35,964 nucleotides of DNA from Sphingobium wenxiniae (lineage in GTDB: Bacteria; Pseudomonadota; Alphaproteobacteria; Sphingomonadales; Sphingomonadaceae): assembly GCF_007830065.1 (NCBI RefSeq), contig NZ_VLKK01000024.1:1-35964 (forward strand). Direction: 5' to 3'. The notes beneath the pieces are model-generated. The model searched no databases. It was given only the letters and a program-made list of their open reading frames with translations, and was not told where the DNA came from. Position numbers and translations under genes: made by a program. Shown here one piece after another: positions 16,690 through 26,200 of this stretch (positions are counted from its first letter, which is position 1; the number at the start of each line of letters is the position of its first letter).

Positions 16690-17016
16690 TCACTGCTCGC
16701 TACGGGCGCACTCGATGCAAAGCGCCGCCTCGGGTCGGACCGCGAGGCGCGCGGTTGCGATGGCGGCGCCGCAACGGACGCATTCACCGTAGGTGCCCCT
16801 CTCGATCCTTTCGAGAGCGCGGCTCACGGATGCGATCTGGCGGTCGATGAGGGCGGCCTGACCCTCGAGCGCGGCATCGTCTTCCATTTCCACCGCCTGT
16901 TCGGAGAAATCGGCGTTCAGCGGTTCCGCGAGGTCGGTCTCGACCCGAGCCTGCCTGCCGCGAAGTTCGGCGAGTTGTTCTTCAAGCCGGGTCTTGACGG
17001 CGGCGAGGTCGCTCAT
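16690..17016 (-). CDS. DksA/TraR-family C4 zinc-finger protein
   Basis: This 108-residue member of the DksA/TraR family binds in the secondary channel of RNA polymerase and modulates initiation together with, or in place of, ppGpp. The N-terminal two thirds form a predicted coiled coil (about 1-70) with several acidic residues (DFSEQAVEMEDDAALEG) at the expected tip. The C-terminal zinc finger has Cys79, Cys82, Cys100 and Cys103, all present, in a GTYGECVRCG context. AAAGGA precedes the ATG. It is smaller than E. coli DksA (151) and larger than F TraR (73), as in many alphaproteobacterial paralogues. Neighbouring Usp, CHAD and PEP synthase genes fit a stress role; the target promoters are unknown. 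Confidence 0.88.
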   Translation of the reverse strand: MSDLAAVKTRLEEQLAELRGRQARVETDLAEPLNADFSEQAVEMEDDAALEGQAALIDRQIASVSRALERIERGTYGECVRCGAAIATARLAVRPEAALCIECARSEQ

Positions 17017-17092
17017 TCGGTCGTTCCTTTACATGCGTACGCCGTCCACCGAGGGTCGGGCTAAGGGCGCGAAATTGCAGCGGGTAGGCCGC

Positions 17093-17329
17093 TCAGATGG
17101 CCTGCTTCAGGCGCTGGTATGCGGCGCGAAGTTCATTGCCGAGGCTTTGCAGCGCTGCCTTGATGCCTTCGCCGCTCTTGTGAAGACCAGCCTCCGCGAC
17201 GAAGCGGTTCCACTTGGCTTCGATTTCTTCCCACTCTTGCTTTGTTTCCATGGTCCCGAGGTGGACCTGAACCTTGGCTTCGTCCCTGAGCTTGGCGAGA
17301 TCCGTCTTCAGGTCATCAAGTGCGCTCAT
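17093..17329 (-). CDS. Small conserved helical protein
   Basis: This 78-residue, highly charged protein is predicted to be almost all alpha-helix, with heptad-like patterns in LDDLKTDLAKLRDEAKVQ and in LQSLGNELRAAYQRLKQ. A central KQEWEEIEAKWNRF segment resembles small hypothetical proteins found in many proteobacterial stress or envelope contexts. No catalytic motif, signal peptide or membrane segment is present. GGGAGA lies about 7 bases before the ATG. It is upstream of the DksA-like gene on the same strand with a 76-base gap and may be cotranscribed. Function is unknown. Confidence 0.75.
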   Translation of the reverse strand: MSALDDLKTDLAKLRDEAKVQVHLGTMETKQEWEEIEAKWNRFVAEAGLHKSGEGIKAALQSLGNELRAAYQRLKQAI

Positions 17330-17494
17330 GTCATTTCTCCCTGGCCGGCAAAGCGCCGCAGCCTCATTTCACTACCGAACGAGGACAACGGACGCGCTAC
17401 GTAATGCACCGGATGCCGGTCGCCACCAGCCTGCCGCCGCTTGTTCATCCGATGCGCGCATGGTGCCCAATTGTCTATCCCGCTCGGGGAGTGC

Positions 17495-18124
17495 CTAGCG
17501 CTTCGGAGGTTTGGGCTGCTGCAAGCGGATTGCGGCAAGCAGCGTGCCGAGTTGCTTTTGTGCTTCGGCGGCCTGGCTTTCGGGATAAGCGGCGGTCATC
17601 CGGCCGCTCCAGTAGCCATAGTTGACGGTCGTCAGGCTGAAATGCCAGGGCTGGTTGTCCCGCATCCCGGTAAAGGTGCCGCGATATGCGTCGAGGCGGC
17701 GTTGGTTGGGGATCTTCGTGGGGCCCTGCGAGAGCAGCGTCGGGGCCGAGAAATGGGACATCGTAGACTGCCGCATGATCTCATAATGATCATGCGCGGA
17801 CATATCCTCGATGTGGACCACGGCGATGCGCACAACGATGCGGTCGCTACCCGTACCGAGCGGACGATCATAACCCACCGCGATATATTCGCCGCCAGGG
17901 TCGAAGGCACGCTCGCGCAGCCGGGTGAAGCCAGCGAACTCGGCCGGAAAGCGGAGGCCGCTTGCGGCGTGAACAAGAGTTGTTTCGTCAGCCGCGAGGA
18001 CGAAGCCGTCCGGGATCTCGGCCGTGGCCGCGTCGGTCGCCGGCGGTTGCTCGGCTGCGATGGATGGCGTGGCCAGCAACAGGCTGCAAAAGGCAAGTGG
18101 TCGGAGAGCGGAAAATAACGTCAC
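17495..18124 (-). CDS. Exported hypothetical protein
   Basis: From GTG 18124 (AGGA eight bases upstream) the product is 209 residues with a good signal peptide (about 1-24, hydrophobic core LAFCSLLLA, then SIAAEQ). A longer frame from 18232 would bury the signal, so the GTG is preferred. The mature protein has alternating beta-strand patterns (FVLAADETTLVHAASGLRFP, RIVVRIAVVHIED) and a GYWSGRMTAAYPESQAAEAQKQL ending. It is probably periplasmic. No known domain is recognised. It ends in a proline/lysine-rich tail. No partner gene overlaps it. Confidence 0.65.
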   Translation of the reverse strand: MTLFSALRPLAFCSLLLATPSIAAEQPPATDAATAEIPDGFVLAADETTLVHAASGLRFPAEFAGFTRLRERAFDPGGEYIAVGYDRPLGTGSDRIVVRIAVVHIEDMSAHDHYEIMRQSTMSHFSAPTLLSQGPTKIPNQRRLDAYRGTFTGMRDNQPWHFSLTTVNYGYWSGRMTAAYPESQAAEAQKQLGTLLAAIRLQQPKPPKR

Positions 18125-18355
18125 GGTGAGATCCTGGCTGGAAGGGCCTGCTGGCAGTGAATATTCCCCCGATATCGGCGGTAAGGCACAGGCGGAACTG
18201 GGAACTATACGTAGCGGCGCGCTGAGTGCCAAGCTTTGCCGGGTAATCGGGGAGTGGTCTTGTCAAGGTGCGGTATAACCGAGGTGGATACGGTGCTTGC
18301 AGGAACAGTAAAATCGTATTTTCCAGGATCCGTCTTGGTTAATCCGTCCACAATT

Positions 18356-18740
18356 TTGTCGGCGCCATCTACAGGCGGGGCCTATGCCTTGATGCTTGAG
18401 CTTGCCGAACCCGTGATCTTTTGTGGGTCGAATGAACCGTATCAATTTGCGCCCGGGCGCATATGTTTATGCCGGGAGCGCCTATGGCCCGGGCGGCATG
18501 AGAGCGAGGGCGGGTCGCCACTTTCGGAAAGGCGAGGTGATCCGATGGCACATCGTCCATCTGACCCGTTCGGCCGCGACGCTGCAGGCGATCCTGATCG
18601 AGGGCGGGACCGAATGTGATATCGTCAAAGCTCTGGTTGCTACCGGAGAATTTCGAATTCCCCTGCGAGGCTTCGGGAGCACCGATTGCAGGCGCTGTCG
18701 TTCCCATTTGCTCCAGTGGCGCACTGGAAGCTGCGGGTAA
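18356..18740 (+). pseudogene. DUF123 (GIY-YIG-like) protein gene with a frameshift
   Basis: The DUF123 family is a small GIY-YIG-like nuclease fold. The N-terminal part (STGGAYALMLELAEPVIF to FAPG) is in one frame, with a possible TTG start at 18356. The catalytic-type part (RPGAYVYAGSAYGPGGM, ARAGRHFR, RWHIVHLT, then GFGSTDCRRCRSHLL) is in the next frame, open from GTG 18423 to the stop at 18740. The two halves join at GCCCGGGCGC (18450-18459); removing one C would restore FAPGAYVYAGSA. The gene is therefore either broken by a one-base insertion or affected by a sequencing error. A shortened protein from GTG 18423 (105 residues, lacking the first strand) is possible. No clear ribosome binding site is seen for either start. 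Confidence 0.6.
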
Positions 18741-18853
18741 ACGGGCGAGGACCAATTGGCCTGACCTTGCTTCAGGCATCTGTCCCATATGCGGAATACT
18801 GGCCCCAGGGGCGATCCAATCGCCCGGCAGATATGTGATGGGCGTCAGGCTCC

Positions 18854-18879
18854 GGAACTTTACGGATCGGTTGGTCGCT
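18854..18879 (+). promoter_or_regulatory. Possible general-stress (EcfG-type) promoter
   Basis: GGAAC at 18854-18858 is followed 17 bases later by CGCT (18876-18879), 40 bases before the Usp start. The alphaproteobacterial PhyR-EcfG sigma consensus is GGAAC-N16/17-CGTT, so the -35 is exact and the -10 has one mismatch. A chance match is quite possible. Confidence 0.25.
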
Positions 18880-18918
18880 GGTCGTGTGCCACAGGAACGG
18901 GGAAGCTGGAGGAAAACG

Positions 18919-19755
18919 ATGACCGTGCGAGATATTCTGCTGCAGGCCAACACGCATCCCGAGCCGACCCCGGAGTGGTCGATCGACAGGGTCAGGGAGC
19001 TTGCCGCTCGCCTTGGCGCCAGGGTGTCCCTTGGAGTTTGCCAGGTTCACATTCCTCGCGTCTCGAACTGGCTGGCGAACAAGCTTCTGAACATCGATGG
19101 CATGATCGCCGGCGAGAACAAGAAGAGCGCGGTCAATGCGGACGCGCTCATGGAAACCTTCAAGGCCAGGGTACCCGCCGATCAACTCGGCGAGACATTC
19201 GTCATAAACTGCCCGGGTACGGTGACCCATTGGCAGCTTGCCGTGCGGGCGAGGACCCATGATCTCACCGTCGTCCCGGTCTATGGGCATGCGGAGACGA
19301 TCTCGGTAGCCGAGGGTCTAGTCTTCGAAAGCGGTCGTCCGGTTCTTCTACTGCCCGAGGTGACCGTGCCCGAGTTCAAGTTCGACAGGATCGCCGTCGC
19401 CTGGGATGGGAGCAGCGTCGCGGCGCGGGCCCTGTCCGACGCGATGCCGCTGTTGCGGCAGGCAAGTTCGGTGGCGATCGTGCAGATCACGGGTGAGAAG
19501 GATCTGTCGAAGGCTGCGGACCCGGCGGAGGCGGTCCGCAATCTGAAGCTCCACGGCATTGCGGCCGAGGTGGTGGCAGTCGAACTGGAAGAGCGCGATG
19601 CGGCGACAACGCTCCAGGCCTATTGCGAACGCGACGGCCGCGAACTGCTGGTCATGGGTGCGTTCGGGCACTCACGGGCGCGTGAGTTCGTGCTGGGGGG
19701 CGTGACGCGATCCGTTCTCGAAGCGCCGCAGCTGCCGATATTTATCTCGCACTGA
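18919..19755 (+). CDS. Tandem-domain universal stress protein
   Basis: This 278-residue cytoplasmic protein has two UspA-like domains (about 1-145 and 150-278). ATG 18919 follows a strong GGAGG; the frame is open further upstream but overlaps the DUF123 remnant. The second domain begins FDRIAVAWDGSSVAARAL and ends VMGAFGHSRAREFVLGGVTRSVL, with the G-x2-G-x9-G spacing typical of ATP-binding Usp proteins. The first domain is degenerate in that motif. Usp proteins in this group accumulate during starvation, oxygen limitation and stationary phase. A second tandem Usp lies at 31669-32682. A possible EcfG-type promoter lies upstream. Confidence 0.88.
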   Translation: MTVRDILLQANTHPEPTPEWSIDRVRELAARLGARVSLGVCQVHIPRVSNWLANKLLNIDGMIAGENKKSAVNADALMETFKARVPADQLGETFVINCPGTVTHWQLAVRARTHDLTVVPVYGHAETISVAEGLVFESGRPVLLLPEVTVPEFKFDRIAVAWDGSSVAARALSDAMPLLRQASSVAIVQITGEKDLSKAADPAEAVRNLKLHGIAAEVVAVELEERDAATTLQAYCERDGRELLVMGAFGHSRAREFVLGGVTRSVLEAPQLPIFISH

Positions 19756-20148
19756 CCTTCAGAACCCTTGCGAGAAGACCTGGCACGTTGCTCATTTGCG
19801 GGGCTGGAAGGGCGCGGCCGCTTCCGGCCACACCGCGACCAATTCCGACACCCACTGTTCCGCCGCAGTGGACGGTGGCGGCTCGGGCCTCTTGAATTTC
19901 GCAAAGGGACCGGAAAGGCGGTGGTAGCCGAAATCGGTCTACCGCCCCGCATACAAGAAGCGATGCTCTATCGGCGTCTTGTCTATCAAGCGGTTCTGAA
20001 ACGGCCCAGCTATTATCGGCCGGGGTCGCCGTCGTCCAAGATGGAACCCCCATCTTCGAAGCCGGATGTTCACCGTCATGCGCTATGAGTTTGCCGTGAT
20101 GATACGATATCGACCGTGTGAAGCGCGAGCCGTTGCAAGAGGATATGC
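19756..20148. other. Intergenic region between Usp and CYTH-CHAD genes
   Basis: These 393 bases hold no convincing gene. Open frames on both strands overlap each other (plus 19768-20088, minus 19742-20053) with no recognisable motifs. An AAGAGGA ribosome binding site lies just before ATG 20149. No terminator hairpin with a T run and no clear promoter could be identified. Confidence 0.3.
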
Positions 20149-21606
20149 ATGGCGGATGAAATAGAATTGAAGCTCGACCTGACGCCGGAGGCGGCGGATG
20201 CGCTCGAAGCCGCCACCGTGCTGCCGGGAGATCCCGGCATCGCCGAGCAGCGGTCAGTCTATTTCGATACGCTCGACCACCAGCTGTCGAAGACCGGGCT
20301 TTCGCTTCGCATCCGCCGTTCAGGCAGCAAGCGCCTCCAGACGATCAAGGCGGACGGTGCCAGCGCCGCCGGGCTGTTCGTGCGCTCTGAATGGGAACGC
20401 CCCGTCAGCAACGATACGCCGGTTCTCGACGACACGACACCAATCCGGGCGGTGCTCGGCGATGCGGCGGATGCCATTACCCCGGTGTTCGAGGTGCGGA
20501 TCGAGCGGCGCACATGGATCATCAGCGAAGGCGGCGCGACGATCGAACTGGTGCTGGATAGCGGCGAGGTAGTGGCCGGCGAGAGAACCTCTCCGATCTG
20601 CGAGATCGAGTTGGAACTGAAGCAGGGCGACCCCGGCGCGCTCTTCGCGTTCGCCCGCCGCATCGACGCGGTCGCGCCCGCCCGTCTCGGCGTGCAAAGC
20701 AAGGCCGAGCGGGGCTATCGGCTCACCGGCCCAGCCCCGACGATGGTCAAGGCTGAGCTGGTGAAGCTCGCCGCCGGGATGACGGCGGCTGATGCGTTCC
20801 GGCATATCGCCCAGAGCTGCGTGCGGCAGTTTCGGTTGAATGAGGCGTTGCTGCTCGCTGGCCGGGACGCGGGCGCGCTGCACCAGGTGCGGGTGGCGCT
20901 GCGGCGTCTGCGCTCCGCCTTCTCGATCTTCAAGCCGGTGATCGGCGGAGATGCTCATACGCCACTGCGCGATGAACTGCGCTGGCTTGCCTCGGAACTG
21001 GCCAATGCCCGCAATCTCGACGTGTTGCTCGAACGCGCCAAACCTGGCGCGTTGCGTGACCGTATCGCGGCGTCGCGCGAGGCGGCCTATGACGCCGTCG
21101 GAGAGGTACTGGCGTCGGCGCGCGTGCGGGCGTTGATGCTCGACCTGGCGGAATGGGCCGCAAGCGGCGACTGGCAGGGCGCGCCCGACACCATGACGGC
21201 CCCCGATCAGCCGGCGCGCGACTTCGCGATCTCCGCGCTCGACCGGTTTCGACGCAAGGTGAAGAGGGACGGGCGCGATCTCGCCCATATCGAGGACGAG
21301 GCCCGCCACGAGGTTCGCAAGGATGCCAAGAAGCTGCGCTATGCCTCGGAATTCTTCACAAGCCTGTTCGACCGCAAGCGCGAGCGGCGGCGGCACAAGA
21401 AGTTCGTCGCGGCGCTGGAAGGCCTCCAGGACAAGCTCGGCGCGCTCAACGATCTTGCGACCGCGCCGCAGCTATTGGAACAACTTGGCCTTGCCGATGA
21501 TCCCGATGCCGCCCGGCTGCTGGCCGGCGGTAAGCGCAAAGCGCTGCTGGAGGCGGCCGCCGAGGCCCATGAGGATCTGATCGACGTGAAGCGCTTTTGG
21601 CGCTGA
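20149..21606 (+). CDS. CYTH and CHAD domain protein (inorganic triphosphatase, polyphosphate-binding)
   Basis: This 485-residue two-domain protein starts with a CYTH domain (about 1-200) bearing the ExExK metal/triphosphate motif at Glu4-Glu6-Lys8 and a second acidic strand EIELELK at 152-158; such domains hydrolyse tripolyphosphate. The C-terminal CHAD domain (about 210-475) is all-helical with conserved basic and histidine residues: HQVRVALRRLRS (His245 onward) and ARHEVRKDAKKLRYASEFF. CHAD domains bind inorganic polyphosphate and target to polyphosphate granules. The domain order is that of E. coli YgiF. AAGAGGA precedes the ATG. GGCGC and GCGCC flank the stop codon (21599-21611) as a small hairpin. 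All key residues appear intact. Confidence 0.92.
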   Translation: MADEIELKLDLTPEAADALEAATVLPGDPGIAEQRSVYFDTLDHQLSKTGLSLRIRRSGSKRLQTIKADGASAAGLFVRSEWERPVSNDTPVLDDTTPIRAVLGDAADAITPVFEVRIERRTWIISEGGATIELVLDSGEVVAGERTSPICEIELELKQGDPGALFAFARRIDAVAPARLGVQSKAERGYRLTGPAPTMVKAELVKLAAGMTAADAFRHIAQSCVRQFRLNEALLLAGRDAGALHQVRVALRRLRSAFSIFKPVIGGDAHTPLRDELRWLASELANARNLDVLLERAKPGALRDRIAASREAAYDAVGEVLASARVRALMLDLAEWAASGDWQGAPDTMTAPDQPARDFAISALDRFRRKVKRDGRDLAHIEDEARHEVRKDAKKLRYASEFFTSLFDRKRERRRHKKFVAALEGLQDKLGALNDLATAPQLLEQLGLADDPDAARLLAGGKRKALLEAAAEAHEDLIDVKRFWR

Positions 21607-22038
21607 GCGCCGATCGTTGAAGAATTGCGTACTACCTGTTCCGATTGGCGATCGTGAGCGTTCCTGTGATGCGGGCCTTCCGCGCTGGGGACGCTCGATG
21701 CTCAATCTCGTCGCCCGCTTCAGGTCGCGGTCCCAATCGGCGGATGAACGTCACGCGGCGCGATCCAATCGAACAGCGGTCGCTCCACAGCCCTTCACGA
21801 TCCGCAACTGCGCCAGCGCCTGCTTGTCCGCTACAGCATTGAACGGCTTGTCATCGAGACATGATGAACGAGGACAAAGCCTGATAGCCGCTCCACAAGA
21901 GGGGTAGGGTCGATGCCGCTGCCAGAAACACGCATTCGATTTCGAGAACTGTGGGGCGGCGCATCATTCAGCTTTTCAACTGCCGAGTGGCAATATTGCG
22001 CAGTCCGCTTCGTGCCGGATATGCCTCCATGACGAGCA
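21607..22038. other. Intergenic region with no confident gene
   Basis: This is a convergent gap between the CYTH-CHAD and L,D-transpeptidase genes. A plus frame (21617-21907) gives 96 residues with no recognisable motif. Another plus frame ends at about 21863 in LHDPQLRQRLLVRYSIERLV, which looks protein-like but has no start nearby and could be a relic. No terminator with a T run, repeat or RNA gene was recognised. Confidence 0.3.
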
Positions 22039-23052
22039 TTATTCTGGATCCTCACCCGTGATCACGGTGACCGGCGCGCCCGTGCTTCCACTCTGCAAGC
22101 TATCCGCTGTCACAATAAGCGTGCTTCCCGGCTTGAGGATCGTCAAAAGATTCTGGCGGAACTCCTCGGGCAGTGTCAGCCGCTCACGCTCCTGTCGGGA
22201 TACTTCGCCCGCCCGGGCGCTCCCGAGCAAGGGCAGATACATCCAATGTGTTCCGTGTTGGTCGATGGAGGAAAGCGTGAAGGCCTGCAGCCCCGAGATC
22301 CGTCCGCGGATCGCGATGGGCGTGGAGCCGATCTCGATCCCATTGCGCAAGACCACGGCCCGCTCGTCGGAAGCGCTGAGAATGATGGAGACCGGGCCGG
22401 TGGGCGCTTTTTCCGGTTGCCAGGTCGTGGAGAACGCGCTCTCGAATGATGAGGACGAACTTCCTTTGCCTTCCAGTACATCCGGGGCCGGAGCAAAACG
22501 CGGAATATCCGCTGATTGGGTAATGATCACCGTCAATCCGAGCTGGGTGACTCCGTAGAGGTGCTCAGCGAAGGCCAGGGGCAGCCGTATGCAGCCATGC
22601 GATGCAGGATAGCCTGGGAGATTGCCGGCATGCATGGCGATGCCGCTCCAGGTGAGCCTTTGCATGTACGGCATAGGCGCATCATCGTAGAGGTTTGATT
22701 TGTGATCGACCTTCTTCTGCAGGATCGTGAAAATCCCCGTCGGCGTCTCATGGCCGGCAGTACCTGACGATATGGTCGAAATCCCGATCAGGACACCGTT
22801 GCGGTAAACATAGGCGCGCTGCTTGCTGAGGCTGACGACGATGATGACGGGGCCTTCCGGAGCGGCTTCGGGCGCCCAGAGAAATTGTCCCGGTTGCAGG
22901 TTCTGGGCGGTTGCTGCGATCGAGCCTTCATCAAGCCTTGCCTGGGCGAATGCCGGCGGAATTGCCAAACCAAACGCGCTCATCGTTGCGGTTGCCAGCA
23001 AGGAACGGCGCGTGAGGTGCGAGGCTGAGCCTATTGTCATTCTACATCTCAT
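22039..23052 (-). CDS. Tat-exported L,D-transpeptidase (YkuD family) with duplicated half-domain
   Basis: This 337-residue periplasmic enzyme of the YkuD family forms 3-3 cross-links in peptidoglycan or attaches proteins to it. The leader has a twin-arginine motif (SHLTRRSLLA, residues 11-20) and a hydrophobic core ending PPAFAQ (about 36). The catalytic motif is complete: His141 in MHAGNLPG, then SHGCIRLP with nucleophile Cys154. Residues 59-97 and 211-249 are an internal repeat (W-x-PE-x-APxGPV … SxSxxRAxVxRNGxxIG). The second copy lacks the His/Cys active site, so it is probably structural or substrate-binding. ATG 23052 or ATG 23040 could be the start. It lies near the glucan synthase, suggesting a joint envelope role. 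Confidence 0.9.
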   Translation of the reverse strand: MRCRMTIGSASHLTRRSLLATATMSAFGLAIPPAFAQARLDEGSIAATAQNLQPGQFLWAPEAAPEGPVIIVVSLSKQRAYVYRNGVLIGISTISSGTAGHETPTGIFTILQKKVDHKSNLYDDAPMPYMQRLTWSGIAMHAGNLPGYPASHGCIRLPLAFAEHLYGVTQLGLTVIITQSADIPRFAPAPDVLEGKGSSSSSFESAFSTTWQPEKAPTGPVSIILSASDERAVVLRNGIEIGSTPIAIRGRISGLQAFTLSSIDQHGTHWMYLPLLGSARAGEVSRQERERLTLPEEFRQNLLTILKPGSTLIVTADSLQSGSTGAPVTVITGEDPE

Positions 23053-23239
23053 TCATGGAACAATGCGTGGGCAGGGGATGAAACAAAGCAGATGGAAGAT
23101 CGTCGACCAAAGCTGGTGCCGGCTCATAGCTATAAGGGCAAACACTATATGGTCGGGGAGCGTGGAAAGCATTTCAAGCACCAAGCCGGAATTGGTAGAT
23201 TACCGGATGGCGTGTGAGGGAGGCGATGTGTGCCTGACG

Positions 23240-26200
23240 TCACGCGGGTCGAGCAAGCCGCACGAGGACGTTGCGCGTTGCCCCGTCTTCAGGGAACGGA
23301 ACTCCGGGCGCATGCCAATCCGCGCCATCGACGAATATCCGCGCTTCCTGATCGAGATCGTGATCAACCTGCAGCGTCACGGCAATAGTTGCGGCCCCGC
23401 GACGGAAGGTCATCTCCGCTCGATCCCAATCTCGCGGCAAGCTCGGGCGGATCTGCAATTCATTCTGGATGAGCCGTACGCCAAGGATTTCCTCGACGGC
23501 CAGGCGCCACGTCCAGGCGGCCGCACCGGTGTACCAGGTCCATCCCCCGCGACCCAGATGAGGGGCCACACCCGCAATGTCGGCAGCAACCACATAGGGT
23601 TCGGTCCGGTAATGTTCCGCAGACTCTCGGGTTGATGTGTGCCGGATCGGATTGATTCGGTCGAACAGAGACATAGCGCTGTCGCCATCGCGCGTGCGCG
23701 CAACGGCGATGGCGAGCCAGGCTGCGGCATGGGTGTATTGGCCGCCATTTTCACGAATGCCGGGCGGATAGGCCTTGATGTAGCCCGGTTCGCGCGGTGT
23801 TCGGTCGAAGGCGGGGTCAAGGAGCCGGATAATGTTGTCATCATCCCGGACGAGGTGTTTTCTCGCTGATGCGATAGCCTTCTCCGTCCGCTCAGGATCA
23901 CCGGCGCCCGAAAGTATGGACCAGGACTGCGCGATCGAATCGATGCGGCACTCCTGCTCTTGGGATGTACCCCAGGCCCGGCCGTCATCGTCGAATGCGC
24001 GCAGATACCATTCGCCGTCCCATGCGGATCGTTCGACGGCGGCCGCGAGAGAGTCGGCGCGCCCGTTCCAGCGATCACGAAACCCGGTTTGATTTTCGTC
24101 GAGGCAGTGCCGCGTGAAATTTCGGATGGTCGCGATGATAAACCAGGCAAGCCACACGCTTTCACCGTGTCCCCGGCTACCCACGCGGTCCATGCCGTCA
24201 TTCCAGTCGCCGGCACCGATCAAGGGAAGCCCATGAGGTCCGAGACGATAGGCATGCGAAAGCGCCCGTTCGCAGTGGTTGAAAAGGGACCCGGTGTATG
24301 TGCTGACGTCAAAACGCGCATAGCGGTCGCCTTCATCGGCCGCGAGCGGCGGCGCTTGCAGATAGGAAATCCGCTCTGCAAGAATCCCCGTATCGCCTGT
24401 GGCCTCCACATAATGTGCCACGGCATAAGGGAGCCAGACGAGATCGTCCGAGCACCGGGTCCTTACGCCCCGATCAAAGGGCGGATGCCACCAGTGGAGG
24501 ACATCACCTTCCTCGAACTGATGGGCGGCCGCGGCGAGGATATGGCGCCGCGTTGCTGCTGGATCGACGTGCACCTGCGCGAGGACATCCTGGAGTTGAT
24601 CGCGGAATCCGAATGCTCCGCTTGCCTGGTAGAAGCCGGCGCGGGCGCGCACGCGGGCGCTGATTGACTGGTGGGGGAGCCAGCGGTTGACCATGAGGTC
24701 AAAGGCAGGGTCGGGTGTCGTGACCTGGACGCGGCTTAGCCTTTCGTCCCAGGCGGCGGCACAGGCGCTGGCGGCAGCTTCGATGTTCGCTGGATCCTGC
24801 CAGTAGTGCACGAGTTCACGAGCGTGATCCCAATTCTCGCCTTGTCCGAGAACGAAGCAGACATCCGCGGTTTCATCGGCCGGAATGTCGAGATGGACCT
24901 GAAGGGCCGCGCAGCAATCGTCGGCGGCGGCAGCCGGCCTGTTTCCGAGATCCCAGCTCAAAAGTGCTCCCGGGCGTGCGGGATCGGATTGGCCGCCCTC
25001 GAAATCCTGGCGAGAGGTCGTGAAGCTGTGGACCGGAAGCGTGCTAGCCAGGAAGGCTACCCGATCACCGAATTCCTCGGTCCAGGGATTCCTCGCTAGA
25101 ATTGCGTGGCAGGACGGATCGTAATCGCATGTGCGCAGAGGTGCCTGTTCGCCGTGGACTGCGCCGAGCAGCCATTCCGCATAATAGGTCGCCGTGAGGC
25201 GGCGAGGGCCTGGCGTGAGGTTGCGCAAGCGCAGGTGGACCAGTTTAACGGACGCAGTGGTGGGAACGAAGACCGAGAGCTCCTGTTCAAGTCCCTCGCT
25301 GCTCTTCCGCCATGTGGTTTGGCCCGGGCCGTGCTGAACTTGACATGCCGAATGCCTGCCTGCCGGCAAAGGCGTGGGGGTCCACAGGCGGACATTTTCT
25401 TCGTCGCGCAGGTAAAGTCGTTCGCACTGGGGGTCGCGGATGGGATCGTTGAACCAGGGCGTGAGCCTGTTCTCACCGCTGTTGGTCGCCCAGGTGAACC
25501 CCAGCCCGCCTTCGGTCACGATCGTACCGAAGGCGTCGTTGGCGAGGACGTTCGACCAGGGCGCCGGAGTGGTGGCGCCGGGCTCCAGACAGATGACATA
25601 GTCTCCGCTATCGGGAGCAAAACCACCCCAGCCATTGTCGAATTGCAGATCGGACGGCCTCGGCAGCGGAGAGGAGGAATGTGTCGCTGCCGTGCCATCT
25701 ACGGGGGTGAACGACGGCCCCTGGTGGCATGGCTGCTCCTGGCGGGTGAGTTGATCGCCGAGTGGTCCGCCGCCCTCGTCGAGGATCACCCGCGAAACCC
25801 GATCGAGGAGCGCCGCGCGTTCGCCATCGCTGGGCCCGATACCGATCACATGGATACCACCGTTCGTCCCGAGGCGATCCTGGGCGTTCTGGTCTCTGAG
25901 CACCTCCAGAAGCTGCTCGCGAACAGGCTCGATATAGCCTGACGTTCCTTCGTGGGTGATCACGAGATCCACGCTTATTCCCCGTTGCCGCCAGAGCGCC
26001 TGCACCGAGATGACGAAACGCAGAAGACCGGTTTGTTCCGCGGTTCCGGCGCGCAGCAGCAGCACGGGGTGGTCACCCGAAATGCCAAGTGCCCAAAGAT
26101 CGCCACGGCGGAATCCGTGTGACGCAGATCGCGGAAGGTTGGTGCGGGCAGAGATGAGGAAGGAGAAGAGTTCCTGTGCTTGCGGTACCAACGCTGGCGC

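Noticed and set aside
18369..18953. Minus-strand frame of 194 codons across the DUF123 region
   Set aside because: It is the antisense of recognisable DUF123 sequence and of the Usp leader; low-complexity composition and no motif.
19742..20088. Overlapping open frames on both strands between Usp and CYTH-CHAD
   Set aside because: They are mutually antisense, lack ribosome sites and motifs, and cannot be told apart from chance open frames.
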